NCBI GenBank assembly: GCA_018402295.1
Contig: JAGYJI010000006.1
Location: forward strand, 248,001 to 312,000
Source of the DNA: Pontimonas sp.
GTDB taxonomy: Bacteria; Actinomycetota; Actinomycetes; Actinomycetales; Microbacteriaceae
Length of the DNA stretch: 64,000 nucleotides
Reading direction: 5' to 3'
The translations under genes and the position numbers were made by a program. Of this stretch, positions 1 through 7,927 are shown piece by piece. The first letter of the stretch is position 1. Every line of letters begins with the position of its first letter. Below the pieces are notes generated by a model, which was given only the letters and a program-made list of their open reading frames with translations, had not been told where the DNA came from and made no database searches.

Positions 1-542
1 CCAACCCCGCAGTGTTTGAGGTTGCTGGTGAAAACCAGGAGTCCTCCAGCATTGACCACCGAGTGTGGGTTGTTGACCAGCGCCAGAAGCGTGACGTTGT
101 GTTGGAGCTCGCTCAAGGACCGGGCAAGGTGCTGATGTTCACCAGGACTCGCGCCTTTGCTGAGGAGTTGGCAGATCACCTGGATGATCACGGTGTTCCC
201 GCTGTCAGCCTTCACGGTGACCTGAACCAGGCGCGGCGAACCCGCAACCTGGAGAAGCTCACCTCAGGCCGCGTGAATGTTCTGGTTGCGACAGATGTCG
301 CGGCCCGAGGAATCCACGTGGATGACATCGACACCGTCGTTCAGGTGGATCAGCCGGATGATTTCAAGTCCTACGTGCACCGCTCCGGTCGCACCGGTCG
401 CGCGGGCAAGGAGGGTCGCGTCATCACGTTGACCACCCGTTCTCGTTCACGACGACTGGTGGACCTGCTGAAGCAGGCAGGTATTTCGTGTGAGCTGGAG
501 GAGAAGAGCGCTAAGCCCTCTCGTCCGCTCGAGCGCGTCTAG
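1..542 (+). CDS. DEAD-box RNA helicase, C-terminal part (5' end outside window)
   Basis: This is the C-terminal RecA-like domain of a superfamily 2 ATP-dependent RNA helicase, which unwinds RNA duplexes in ribosome assembly or mRNA turnover. The reading frame is open from the first bases of the window, so the gene begins upstream. Visible motifs are motif IV (VLMFTRT), motif V (VATDVAARGIHVDDID) and the arginine-finger motif VI (HRSGRTGRAG). The gene ends soon after motif VI with a short basic tail and has no long C-terminal extension. Its stop interlocks with the stop of the convergent transporter gene in a shared CTAG. The exact helicase subtype cannot be decided without the N-terminal half. 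Confidence 0.9.
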   Translation, partial: NPAVFEVAGENQESSSIDHRVWVVDQRQKRDVVLELAQGPGKVLMFTRTRAFAEELADHLDDHGVPAVSLHGDLNQARRTRNLEKLTSGRVNVLVATDVAARGIHVDDIDTVVQVDQPDDFKSYVHRSGRTGRAGKEGRVITLTTRSRSRRLVDLLKQAGISCELEEKSAKPSRPLERV

Positions 543-1407
543 AAGGCGAGGAGTGCGCTGGCCACCAAGGCCAGCGCAAGCCCTGCCCACTGGATGGTCG
601 CAATCCGCTCTTTGAGCACCACGCTGGCGAGAAGGATTGTTCCTGCCGGATAGAGGGCGATGAGCACGGAGACCACCGAAAGGTCGCCTGAGCGCAATCC
701 ATAGATGACGGCGATGTTGGCGAGGACATCAAGGATTCCGCCGATCACAATCATGCTGCCCACGGTCTTGACCTGGGAGAGACCGGGAAGCCGCGGGGTC
801 TTGGAGAGAACAACCCTGGTCAACACCAGTGCTCCGGTCGCGATGATGAGTGCGCTGGAGGACACCATGCGGTTGGCGAGAAGTGGAATCAGGCCGGAGT
901 CCGCGGGGAGAGGTCAATAAGAATGACGGTGAATCCGATGAAAGTTCCCGAGCCCGCCGCCATCAGAAGCCCAATGGGTCGAGGTCGAACGGCACCCTTT
1001 TCGGGAACAAATCCCACCAGGACGACGGCGACAAGCGCCAACACAATCGCGATGTAGAAGGAGGCTCCGCCGCCTTCTCCCATCGACAGTCCCACGCTGA
1101 CCGGAACAATGGCGGAGATGAAAGCGGTGGCGGGCGAAAGGATACTCATCGGTCCAATCGCCAAACTGCCATAGAGCAGACCAATGCCGATCGCTCCGGC
1201 GAGACCAGATGCTGCCCCATAGAACCAGGCGTCATAGCTGGAGACAGCCGACACAAAAGGCGACGTCAGGGCAAGACCCACAAGCCCGACAAGCGCTACA
1301 CCCAGTGTGGTGAGGATGGTGGAGGAGCGTCTCGCGGCAAGTCCGCCGTAGAAGTCTGCTCCCCCATACGCGATAGCTCCGATGAGTCCGAGCGCGACAG
1401 TTAGCAC
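539..1407 (-). CDS. EamA/DMT-family transporter (frameshifted)
   Basis: An integral membrane transporter of the drug/metabolite superfamily with two EamA repeats, about ten hydrophobic segments in total; the substrate is unknown. The N-terminal part (1407 down to about 905) has the typical start with GAIAYGGADFYGG. The C-terminal part continues in another frame from about 905 to 539. Adding one base in the G run at 905-908 joins them through LIDLSPADSGLIPLL and gives 289 residues, the usual family length. I infer a sequencing undercall or a recent mutation. The start is a GTG at 1407. The gene is convergent with the helicase and shares the stop tetramer CTAG with it. Confidence 0.8.
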
Positions 1408-1513
1408 GAAGAAGCTTTCATCGACGTAACAGTATTACTTCTGAAGGTGGTGTTGTGACCATTCCGGAATAGCCTGGGTGCATTCCCTGTTGGGCTCACT
1501 AGGAGGAACACTC

Positions 1514-2448
1514 GTGTCACTCGTTTATGGAAACATCACCGAAGCTTTCGGTAACACTCCGCTGGTTCGTCTGAACAAGGTGACCGAGGGTTTGGGCGCG
1601 ACCGTCCTTGCCAAGCTTGAGTTCTATAACCCTTCCTCGTCAGTGAAGGACCGTCTCGCCATCGCCGTGGTGGATGCTGCCGAAGCGTCAGGGGAGTTGC
1701 AACCCGGTGGGACCATCGTGGAGGCAACCAGTGGAAACACAGGAATTGCCCTGGCTATGGTGGCCGCTGCCCGCGGATACAAGGCAATTCTGGCGATGCC
1801 GGACACGATGAGCAGTGAGCGTCGCATGTTGCTGCGGGCTTATGGGGCGACCTTGGTTCTCACCCCGGATCTGAGGGAATGACCGGAGCCATCAACAGAT
1901 CTTTGGAGATTGCAGCCGAGATTCCTGGTGCTGTTCTGGCTCGACAGTTTGAGAACCCGGCAAACCCGGAAATCCACCGCAAGACCACGGCGGAAGAGAT
2001 TTGGCGCGACACCGATGGCGCCGTTGACGTCTTTGTCGCGGGTGTGGGAACTGGGGGAACCCTGACCGGAACCGGACAGGTCCTCAAGGAGAGAAAGCCC
2101 GGCCTCCGAGTGGTGGGAGTTGAACCTTTGGAGTCGCCTCTGCTCAATGGTGGTGAAGCTGGTCCCCACAAGATTCAGGGAATCGGCGCGAACTTTGTGC
2201 CCGCGATTCTGGACCGTGAGGTCTATGACGAGGTGCTGGATGTCACCAGCCAGCAAGCTGTTGACATGGCCCGCCGTCTGGGAGCCGAGGAAGGAATCCT
2301 GGGAGGTATTTCCTCCGGTGCAACGGCTCATGCCGCCGTGGAGTTGGCGAAGCGCCCTGAGCTTGCTGGTTCGACTATCGTCGTAATTCTGGCAAGCTTT
2401 GGTGAGCGTTATCTCTCCACCGTTCTGTATGAGGGCCTCGATACCTAA
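1514..2448 (+). CDS. cysK: Cysteine synthase A, O-acetylserine sulfhydrylase (frameshifted)
   Basis: PLP-dependent synthesis of L-cysteine from O-acetylserine and sulfide, in the cytoplasm. The GTG at 1514 is chosen because AGGAGG lies at 1501-1506 and the protein then starts with the family sequence [17 protein letters not shown]. The PLP lysine motif NPSSSVKDR and the substrate loop [12 protein letters not shown] are intact. The frame breaks at about 1867-1868; one extra G there restores [12 protein letters not shown] and gives 311 residues, the normal length. The second part contains the PLP phosphate loop [10 protein letters not shown] and the C-terminal GISSGA motif. cysE follows after one base, so the two steps of cysteine synthesis are co-transcribed. 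Confidence 0.88.
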
Positions 2449-2449
2449 C

Positions 2450-2995
2450 ATGACTCACTCCACTCGCATGGGCGAAGACATCGCCGCGGTGCGAGACCGC
2501 GACCCTGCCGCGCGAAACACTCTGGAGGTTTTCTTGACCTCCCCGGTGTTCACGCTCTGTGGTGGCATCGCGTGGCCTGCTGGTTTTGGCGCTGGGAATG
2601 GTTCCTCATCGCCCGCATCATCTGCGAACATTGCGCGAACTTTCACCGGAATTGAGATTCATCCAGGTGCCACGATTGGGCGTCGCGTCGTGATTGATCA
2701 CGGGATGGGTGTGGTGATCGGGGAGACCGCGACAGTGGGAGACGACTGCTTGATTTATCACGGTGTCACACTGGGGGGAAAGGTTGCGCAGGCCCGTGAG
2801 GAATGTCAGGGTCGTCGCCACCCGGCAGTGGGCAACAACGTGACGATTGGATCCGGGGCCACACTCTTGGGCGCCATCACCGTGGGCGATGGCGCCACCA
2901 TTGGGGCGATGTCGGTGGTGCTTGAGGACGTGCCAGCCGGTGCGCTTGCGGTGGGTATTCCGGCAAAAATCAAGAAGAGAAGCAAGCGCGCGTAG
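2450..2995 (+). CDS. cysE: Serine O-acetyltransferase (two compensating frame errors)
   Basis: Makes O-acetylserine from serine and acetyl-CoA, the substrate of the cysK product just upstream. The C-terminal left-handed beta-helix is clear: [32 protein letters not shown] and [14 protein letters not shown], with the catalytic histidines in place. ATG 2450 follows the cysK stop directly. Although the frame is open throughout, codons from about 2540 to 2623 do not look like CysE. Read one base over, that stretch gives [11 protein letters not shown] and EWFLIARII, the expected helical segment. So a lost base near 2537-2543 and an extra base near 2623 cancel each other. The corrected length is 181 residues. 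Confidence 0.87.
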   Translation: MTHSTRMGEDIAAVRDRDPAARNTLEVFLTSPVFTLCGGIAWPAGFGAGNGSSSPASSANIARTFTGIEIHPGATIGRRVVIDHGMGVVIGETATVGDDCLIYHGVTLGGKVAQAREECQGRRHPAVGNNVTIGSGATLLGAITVGDGATIGAMSVVLEDVPAGALAVGIPAKIKKRSKRA

Positions 2996-3004
2996 GCTTT
3001 TTCT

Positions 3005-3715
3005 ATGTTGAAACAGGTGAGCCGCCTCACCCTGGGTCCTCTTGCCAGGGGATTGTTTCGCGCCAAAATTGTCGGACGTCGAAATGTTCCTCGGACGGGG
3101 CCGGTGATTCTGGCGAGCAATCACCTGTCGTTCATCGACAGCGTGGTGATTACCTTGTTTGCCCCCAGGCCGGTGTCCTTCCTTGCGAAGGACAGCTATT
3201 TCACGGGTAAGGGGATCAAAGGGTTTTTGTCACGAAATTTTTTCCGGGGCATTGGGGCAATCCCGGTGACCCGCGGTGTGGGGCAGGCGGCCCAAGATGC
3301 TTTGGACGCGGGGTTGAGTCTCCTTCACGAGGGTGAAGCTTTCGCCATTTATCCCGAGGGCACAAGGTCCCGAGATGGTCGGCTCTATCGCGGGAAGACC
3401 GGGGTTGCCTGGCTTGCGCTGAATGCTGGGGTTCCGGTGGTCCCGGTTGCGCTGAAGGGAACGGACAGGGTTCAGCCGATTGGGTCCAGAGGAATACGTC
3501 CAGCCAAAGTCACCATCCAGTTCGGTGAGCCCCTCAATCTCTCGCGCCACGGAAAAGCGGACTCCGGTCGAGCACGGCGTCACGCCACTGACGAGGTGAT
3601 GGCCGCTATCGCCGCCATGTCGGGGCAGGAGCGCGCTGGTGAATACAACGAACCTCCCCCCACGACGTTTGTGGAGAAGGTCCGTCGAACTTTTCGCTCG
3701 CGCGCTGAGCTTTAG
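3005..3715 (+). CDS. plsC: 1-acyl-sn-glycerol-3-phosphate acyltransferase family (PlsC-like)
   Basis: Transfers an acyl chain to lysophosphatidic acid in phospholipid synthesis, at the inner face of the membrane. The catalytic motif NHLSFID is near residues 39-45 and the glycerophosphate-binding motif YPEGTRSRDG is near residues 117-126; a third block GVPVVPVALKG follows. The 236-residue length fits the family. It lies 9 bases after cysE and may share its transcript. Its stop TAG interlocks with the thioredoxin stop on the opposite strand through TTAG. Actinobacteria often hold several paralogues, so the exact acyl acceptor is uncertain. Confidence 0.88.
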   Translation: MLKQVSRLTLGPLARGLFRAKIVGRRNVPRTGPVILASNHLSFIDSVVITLFAPRPVSFLAKDSYFTGKGIKGFLSRNFFRGIGAIPVTRGVGQAAQDALDAGLSLLHEGEAFAIYPEGTRSRDGRLYRGKTGVAWLALNAGVPVVPVALKGTDRVQPIGSRGIRPAKVTIQFGEPLNLSRHGKADSGRARRHATDEVMAAIAAMSGQERAGEYNEPPPTTFVEKVRRTFRSRAEL

Positions 3716-4095
3716 GCCTGCTGCGCTGCTTCGCTCGACTGAGCCTCTTCGAGCTGCTTGCGGACATCATCCATGTCGAGGTCTTTCACCGCGGTGATGA
3801 CTTCCTCCAGCGCGGGTGCGGGGAGAGCGCCTGGCTGCGAGAACACCAGGATTCCATCGCGGAAGGCCATCAGGGTGGGGATGGATCGGATGTTGGCGGC
3901 TTGCGACAGTGTGGGTTGCGCCTCTGTGTCGACCTTTCCAAAGGTCACATCGGGGTGCTTGTCGCTGGCGGCTTCATAGACCGGAGCAAACCCCACGCAG
4001 GGACCGCACCAGGCCGCCCAGAAATCAACAAGGGTGATTCCGTCGGAGGTGACGGTCTTTTCAAAGTCGTCGTGTGTCAAATCAATAGTGGGCAT
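3712..4095 (-). CDS. trxA: Thioredoxin
   Basis: A 127-residue thioredoxin with the redox site FWAAWCGPCVGF near residues 24-35 and the cis-proline loop SIPTLMAF. It reduces disulfides, and in some contexts persulfides, in the cytoplasm. A longer in-frame start exists upstream. ATG 4095 is preferred because AAAGGA precedes it by 6 bases and the protein begins with the family form MPTIDLTHDDFEKTV. The C-terminus has an unusual acidic, alanine-rich tail of about 25 residues. The promoter carries the palindrome at 4122-4139, shared with the DUF2892 and DUF4395 genes elsewhere in the window, which suggests regulated rather than housekeeping expression. Confidence 0.92.
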   Translation of the reverse strand: MPTIDLTHDDFEKTVTSDGITLVDFWAAWCGPCVGFAPVYEAASDKHPDVTFGKVDTEAQPTLSQAANIRSIPTLMAFRDGILVFSQPGALPAPALEEVITAVKDLDMDDVRKQLEEAQSSEAAQQA

Positions 4096-4121
4096 GCGGT
4101 GTCCTTTCGTGTGCTCACCAC

Positions 4122-4139
4122 AATACCCCATGGGGTATT
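4122..4139 (-). promoter_or_regulatory. CsoR/CstR-like operator in the trxA promoter (site 1 of 3)
   Basis: Perfect 18-bp palindrome AATACCCCATGGGGTATT. On the minus strand its right half runs into TATTGT (4120-4125 on the plus strand), a likely -10 box about 25 bases before the trxA ATG. The core ATACCCC-NN-GGGGTAT recurs at 42962-42977 and 51568-51583, each time overlapping a -10 box in the same way. The shape fits operators of the CsoR/FrmR/CstR repressor superfamily. The regulator is not in this window, so the assignment is inferred. Confidence 0.7.
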
Positions 4140-4315
4140 TGACCGATAGCCGTGTTCGCCCTCCGCGGACCCCGACGCACGAGTGATAGTAGGACTGAAA
4201 CAAAAAGTGTTTGTCCCAGTGCCCCTGGATGGTGTGTGGCACCTATCACTCTGGAGTAATCGAGGTGACGAGCGTATTCTGTGGGCAGATTTCTAGGATG
4301 AATGAGGAGCCTGTC

Positions 4316-6331
4316 ATGGCGGTTACTACCGATACGCCCCCGGTCACAACACAGTTCCCACCGAGCGAAGAGTTGCAGATTGACACCGCTGCGCTGGGGG
4401 AAGAACTCCTGGGCCGATGGGCCGAGACAAGGCGTCGTGCCCGCGCGCTCTGTGAGCGTCCCGAGATGTGGAAAATTGAGGGTCAACCCATTCCAGAGCA
4501 CCGTGCGCGCGTATTGGAACAACTCGCTCACCTCGTTGAGGCGGGGGGAGTGCTGTTGTCTTTCCCCGAGAGTGTGGGAGGCAAAGCAGATCCCGGTGGA
4601 AATATTGCCAACTTTGAGCAGCTAGTCCTCGCGGATCCCTCTCTGCAAATTAAGTCGGGAGTTCAGTGGGGGCTCTTCGGTGCCGCGGTAATGCACCTGG
4701 GTACCGAGAAGCACCACCTGAAGTTCCTGCCGGGAATCATGTCGCTGGAGACGCCGGGGTGTTTTGCGATGACCGAGACCGGTCACGGGTCAGATGTGGC
4801 ATCAATTGCAACCACCGCCACCTTTGACGAGGCGTCAGGAGATTTCATTCTCCACACCCCTCACCGGGGTGCCTGGAAGGACTACATCGGTAACGCCGCT
4901 CTGCACGGGAAAGCCGCGGTTGTTTTTGCTCAGCTAATTGTCGGCGGCGAGAACCACGGTGTTCACGCGCTGTATGTGCCCCTGCGTGATGAGAACGGTT
5001 TCTTGCCGGGAATCGGCGGCGATGACGATGGACCCAAGGGTGGCTTGAACGGCATCGACAACGGTCGCCTGCACTTCACGCACGTTCGGGTGCCTCGAGA
5101 GAACCTTCTCGACCGTTACGGGTCGGTAGACGAGCGGGGTGTGTACTCCTCTCCGATTGAAAGCCGTGGCCGTCGGTTCTTCACCATCCTCGGCACGCTC
5201 GTTCAAGGACGAGTGTCGCTGGTGGGAGCCGCCGCGGTGGCGTCTCAGCTGGCGATGACCATTGCGGTGAAGTACGCCGTGGTCCGACGCCAGTTCCCGG
5301 TTCCAGGAACCGACACCGAGCAGGTGTTGTTGGACTATCAGCAGCACCAGCGGAGGCTCCTGCCGCGACTGGCGAATGCCTATGCCATGACCTTCGCTCA
5401 AGACGAGCTGTTGAGTATTTTCCACGACGTGTTCAGTGGTGCGAGAGACACCGAGGAGGAGCGCCAAGATCTCGAAACTCTGGCTGCGGCCCTCAAGCCC
5501 TATGCCACCTGGTCGACCTTGGACATCATCCAAGGTGCGCGCGAAGCGTGTGGTGGTCAGGGCTACCTTGCGGAGAACAGGCTCGCGACCCTGCATGGGG
5601 ACATGGATGTTTATGTCACCTTTGAGGGTGACAACACTGTTCTGTTGCAGCTCGTCGCCAAGCGATTGCTGGGGGACTACGCAAAGCAGTTCAAGGGTGC
5701 TGACTTTGGAACGATGGCGGGGTATCTGGCTGACCAGGTCGGTGATGCCGCCTTCAACCGCTCCGGTCTGCGCAGGCTTGCACAGAATGTTGCCGACTTC
5801 GGTTCCACTGCCAGGTCAATTGGGTATGTGCGGAGCACTGCGTCTCAACGGCAGCTCCTCACCGACCGCGTCCACAGCATGGTCTCTGAGGTCGCCGATC
5901 ACCTGAAGCCCGCCAGTAAGTTGCCCCCGGAGGAAGCGGCAGTGTTGATGAACAAGCACCAAAGTGCTCTCATCGATGCTGCCTGGGCTCACGCCGAGCT
6001 CGTGGTCTGGGAAGCATTTACCCACGCTGTTGACCGCCTCGACGAGGGCCCCAACAAGCAGGTCATGCGCTGGCTGCGTGACCTTCACGGGTTCACCCTG
6101 ATTGAGAAGCACCGGGACTGGTATTTGATGAAGGGACGTCTGAGCGCTCACCGCGCTGAGGCGATCACCGAGTACATCAATCACCGATTGCTTCCGCGCT
6201 TGCGGCCACACGCCCTTGATCTTGTCGAGAGTTTCGGCCTCGCTGAGGGCCACATCCGGGCCCCCATCGCTCTGGGTGAGGAGCACGCCCGTCAAGAAGA
6301 GGCGCGCGCCCACGAGAAGGGCCTAGCGTAG
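4316..6331 (+). CDS. Acyl-CoA oxidase/acyl-CoA dehydrogenase family protein
   Basis: A 671-residue flavoenzyme of the acyl-CoA oxidase branch, which introduces the alpha-beta double bond in fatty acyl-CoA at the first step of beta-oxidation. The oxidase-type block GCFAMTETGHGSDV is near residue 147, and the C-terminal GGQGYLAENR followed by FEGDNTVLLQLVAKRLL is near residue 412; the latter is typical of peroxisomal-type oxidases and their actinobacterial relatives. ATG 4316 is chosen because GAGGAG lies 7 bases upstream; the frame extends further but that part has no family resemblance. Whether it passes electrons to oxygen or to ETF cannot be told from sequence. A membrane methyltransferase-like gene follows after 4 bases. 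Confidence 0.85.
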   Translation: MAVTTDTPPVTTQFPPSEELQIDTAALGEELLGRWAETRRRARALCERPEMWKIEGQPIPEHRARVLEQLAHLVEAGGVLLSFPESVGGKADPGGNIANFEQLVLADPSLQIKSGVQWGLFGAAVMHLGTEKHHLKFLPGIMSLETPGCFAMTETGHGSDVASIATTATFDEASGDFILHTPHRGAWKDYIGNAALHGKAAVVFAQLIVGGENHGVHALYVPLRDENGFLPGIGGDDDGPKGGLNGIDNGRLHFTHVRVPRENLLDRYGSVDERGVYSSPIESRGRRFFTILGTLVQGRVSLVGAAAVASQLAMTIAVKYAVVRRQFPVPGTDTEQVLLDYQQHQRRLLPRLANAYAMTFAQDELLSIFHDVFSGARDTEEERQDLETLAAALKPYATWSTLDIIQGAREACGGQGYLAENRLATLHGDMDVYVTFEGDNTVLLQLVAKRLLGDYAKQFKGADFGTMAGYLADQVGDAAFNRSGLRRLAQNVADFGSTARSIGYVRSTASQRQLLTDRVHSMVSEVADHLKPASKLPPEEAAVLMNKHQSALIDAAWAHAELVVWEAFTHAVDRLDEGPNKQVMRWLRDLHGFTLIEKHRDWYLMKGRLSAHRAEAITEYINHRLLPRLRPHALDLVESFGLAEGHIRAPIALGEEHARQEEARAHEKGLA

Positions 6332-6335
6332 AGGA

Positions 6336-6794
6336 ATGACTCCCTCCACCGGCTGGGCTCTCGTGGGCGCTCAGTTTGGCCTGTTAGCTGCCCTTGTCAT
6401 TCTTCCTGCGGGAGAGTTGTGGCCCAGAGGCTTGGTGTCTTTGATTGCCGGAGGTGTCCTCCTGGTCGGAGGTTTTGTGGTGGCAGCTCTTGCGGGGCTT
6501 CGACTGGGACGAAGCCTCACCCCCCTTCCGATTCCCAAAGATGACGGAGAGTTGATCACCGCTGGTGTGTATCACTATGTTCGACACCCGATGTATACGG
6601 GTGTGTTGATGGCGAGTGCCGGTCTCGTGGTGGCTCAGGCATCTCTTGCCCACCTAGTCGGGTGGGTCTTGCTGTGGGGTGTGCTCACACTCAAGGCGTT
6701 GGGTGAGGAAAGGATGCTGAGGGAGAAGTACGACGACTACGCGGAGTATTCGAAAAAAACTGGGCGATTCTTCCCACAATTAACGTCGTTGTAA
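6336..6794 (+). CDS. Isoprenylcysteine/phospholipid methyltransferase-like membrane protein
   Basis: A 152-residue protein with about four hydrophobic segments. It has the SAM-binding signature of the ICMT/PEMT fold: GVYHYVRHPMYTGVL at about residues 78-92, and EERMLREKYDDYAEYSKKTGRFFP at the C-terminus. The bacterial substrate is generally unknown; small lipids or quinone precursors are possible. TAGCGT lies 6 bases before the ATG and GAGGA directly before it, so it may be read from its own leaderless transcript or by read-through from the upstream oxidase. Confidence 0.78.
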   Translation: MTPSTGWALVGAQFGLLAALVILPAGELWPRGLVSLIAGGVLLVGGFVVAALAGLRLGRSLTPLPIPKDDGELITAGVYHYVRHPMYTGVLMASAGLVVAQASLAHLVGWVLLWGVLTLKALGEERMLREKYDDYAEYSKKTGRFFPQLTSL

Positions 6795-6801
6795 CACAAG
6801 T

Positions 6802-6822
6802 GGACTAAGTTCAGTTAAGTCC
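6802..6822. promoter_or_regulatory. Imperfect palindrome upstream of the TetR gene
   Basis: GGACT and AGTCC arms flank AAGTTCAGTTA. It lies about 32 bases before the regulator start and shares an ACTAA core with the repeat at the 3' end of the same gene. It may be an autoregulatory operator; this is weak, position-based evidence. Confidence 0.35.
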
Positions 6823-6854
6823 CCCTAGGTGGACACTCCCAAAAGGACGTGAAT

Positions 6855-7607
6855 ATGGCGAGGCGGAAGCTGACCGATGTGTCGCATCCCGATCCGCTCC
6901 TTACCGACGAGTTTTGGCTTGAGTTTGGGGACGATCCACAACCGCCGATGCGCCTCAAGATTTTGTATGTCACCTTTGGTGAGGTCGCCAAATCAGGCCC
7001 CGGAGCTTTCAACGTTGCGAGCGTGTGTGACCGGTTGGGGATTACCTATCCCATGGTCAATCACTACTTTGGGAGCCGGGATGGCCTGCTCGCTGAGGGT
7101 GCCTCCATGGTCTATCGCACTTACATCGAAGGTTTGTGGAAAGCGGTTCAGAGGGCACCTCGAGAGCCAGAAGCCCGGTTGAAAGCTTGGATGATGGAAC
7201 AAATATCGGAGACGCTGGCGATAGGTGGGTGGGGTCCGATTTTGAATTACCCCCTTGCCGCCCGGGACGTGACGAATGAGATTCAAGCGAAGTTCCAGCA
7301 ACCACTGAACCGCTTGTTCGAGCTCAACCTTGCTCGCCTCGGTGCGATGGTTCTTGACATTCGTCGAGGAACTGTCTCCGATGTCGACTTCACGGAGGAC
7401 AACTACCCGAGGGAGGAATTCCTCTCAGACCCTTTCCTCACCAGCGTGATGCCCACCATCGCGTGGTCGACCTTTGGGATGTCTGTCTGGTTGGGCGGGC
7501 AGCACGCCCCCGCCCGCAACATTCGAGAAATCACCGTGATGTTGGATGATCTGCTGGAGAAGCACTTCGAGACCCTTGTGTACCTCATCAAGAATCGCAC
7601 CGCTTAA
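6855..7607 (+). CDS. TetR-family transcriptional regulator
   Basis: A TetR-like DNA-binding protein of 250 residues. The N-terminal helix-turn-helix is at about residues 33-75, with FNVASVCDRLGITYPMVNHYFGSRDGLLAEG as two blocks. The ligand-binding C-terminal domain is not recognisable to a ligand class. ATG 6855 is preferred to GTG 6849 because AAGGA at 6842-6846 then has proper spacing. The N-terminal extension before the HTH is longer than usual. An imperfect palindrome (GGACT...AGTCC, 6802-6822) lies upstream and AACTAAA...TTTAGTT just downstream at 7606-7629; both are plausible operators for this protein, by inference from position. Confidence 0.82.
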   Translation: MARRKLTDVSHPDPLLTDEFWLEFGDDPQPPMRLKILYVTFGEVAKSGPGAFNVASVCDRLGITYPMVNHYFGSRDGLLAEGASMVYRTYIEGLWKAVQRAPREPEARLKAWMMEQISETLAIGGWGPILNYPLAARDVTNEIQAKFQQPLNRLFELNLARLGAMVLDIRRGTVSDVDFTEDNYPREEFLSDPFLTSVMPTIAWSTFGMSVWLGGQHAPARNIREITVMLDDLLEKHFETLVYLIKNRTA

Positions 7608-7629
7608 CTAAACACAATTCTATTTAGTT
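7606..7629. promoter_or_regulatory. Inverted repeat between the TetR gene and the small membrane protein gene
   Basis: Perfect 7-bp arms AACTAAA and TTTAGTT separated by 10 bases, starting at the TetR stop codon. The arms are AT-only apart from one C/G, which suits a DNA operator better than a terminator. A near-consensus -10 box TATGAT follows at 7633-7638, so a bound protein would block that promoter. The neighbouring TetR regulator is the obvious candidate, by inference. Confidence 0.45.
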
Positions 7630-7644
7630 TGTTATGATGGGGTG

Positions 7645-7842
7645 GTGGACGCACCGTCGGAATCCGTTGCAGTGGACTCATCTCTGCTGATGTCCCTCAG
7701 TGTTGGGCTCGGTCTGTTGGCGGTAATTCTTGGGGCAGTGGCTGTCTTTTTATTCCTTCAGAACCAGGGGTATTTCATAAAGTCCCGGTATCGAAGCAAT
7801 CGTGTCTCTGCCGACGCGGAGCTGAAGGCTTTCGAACCGTAA
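7645..7842 (+). CDS. Small single-span membrane protein of unknown function
   Basis: About 65 residues with one long hydrophobic segment (LLMSLSVGLGLLAVILGAVA, continuing VFLFL) at residues 14-38 and a basic, then acidic, cytoplasmic-looking tail. I do not recognise the family. The -10 box TATGAT at 7633-7638 puts the transcript start at about 7645, on a GTG, so a leaderless mRNA is likely; GTG 7642 is the alternative. It sits between a TetR gene and the transhydrogenase operon and could be linked to either. The hydrophobic core and the good promoter support a real gene, but a chance ORF is not excluded. Confidence 0.5.
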   Translation: MDAPSESVAVDSSLLMSLSVGLGLLAVILGAVAVFLFLQNQGYFIKSRYRSNRVSADAELKAFEP

Positions 7843-7871
7843 CCAGCCCTCTGCTCTGGTACGGTAGTTGA

Positions 7872-7927
7872 CGCTCACCCTCGAGGAGGCCTCTCGAGGG
7901 ATTCACTAACCGCGAGGGTGAAATTTC
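7872..7927 (+). promoter_or_regulatory. Structured pntA leader with mutually exclusive hairpins
   Basis: The segment CACCCTCG at 7876-7883 can pair with CGAGGGTG at 7913-7920, which includes the likely ribosome binding site GAGGG (7915-7919, 8 bases before ATG 7928). The overlapping segment CCCTCGAG at 7878-7885 can instead pair with CTCGAGGG at 7893-7900 around a 7-base loop. Both stems are perfect 8-bp helices and cannot coexist. This is the layout of a translational switch. A TACGGT at 7860-7865 is a possible -10, which would make the leader about 56 nt. I know no described riboswitch class that it matches. Confidence 0.55.

Noticed and set aside
1408..1513. Riboswitch or T-box upstream of cysK
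   Set aside because: Only about 105 bases with no convincing stems, T-box core or SAM-type motifs; AGGAGG and GTG explain the start.
4211..4315. Longer N-terminus of the acyl-CoA oxidase-like protein
   Set aside because: The extra 35 codons show no family similarity and a ribosome site supports ATG 4316.
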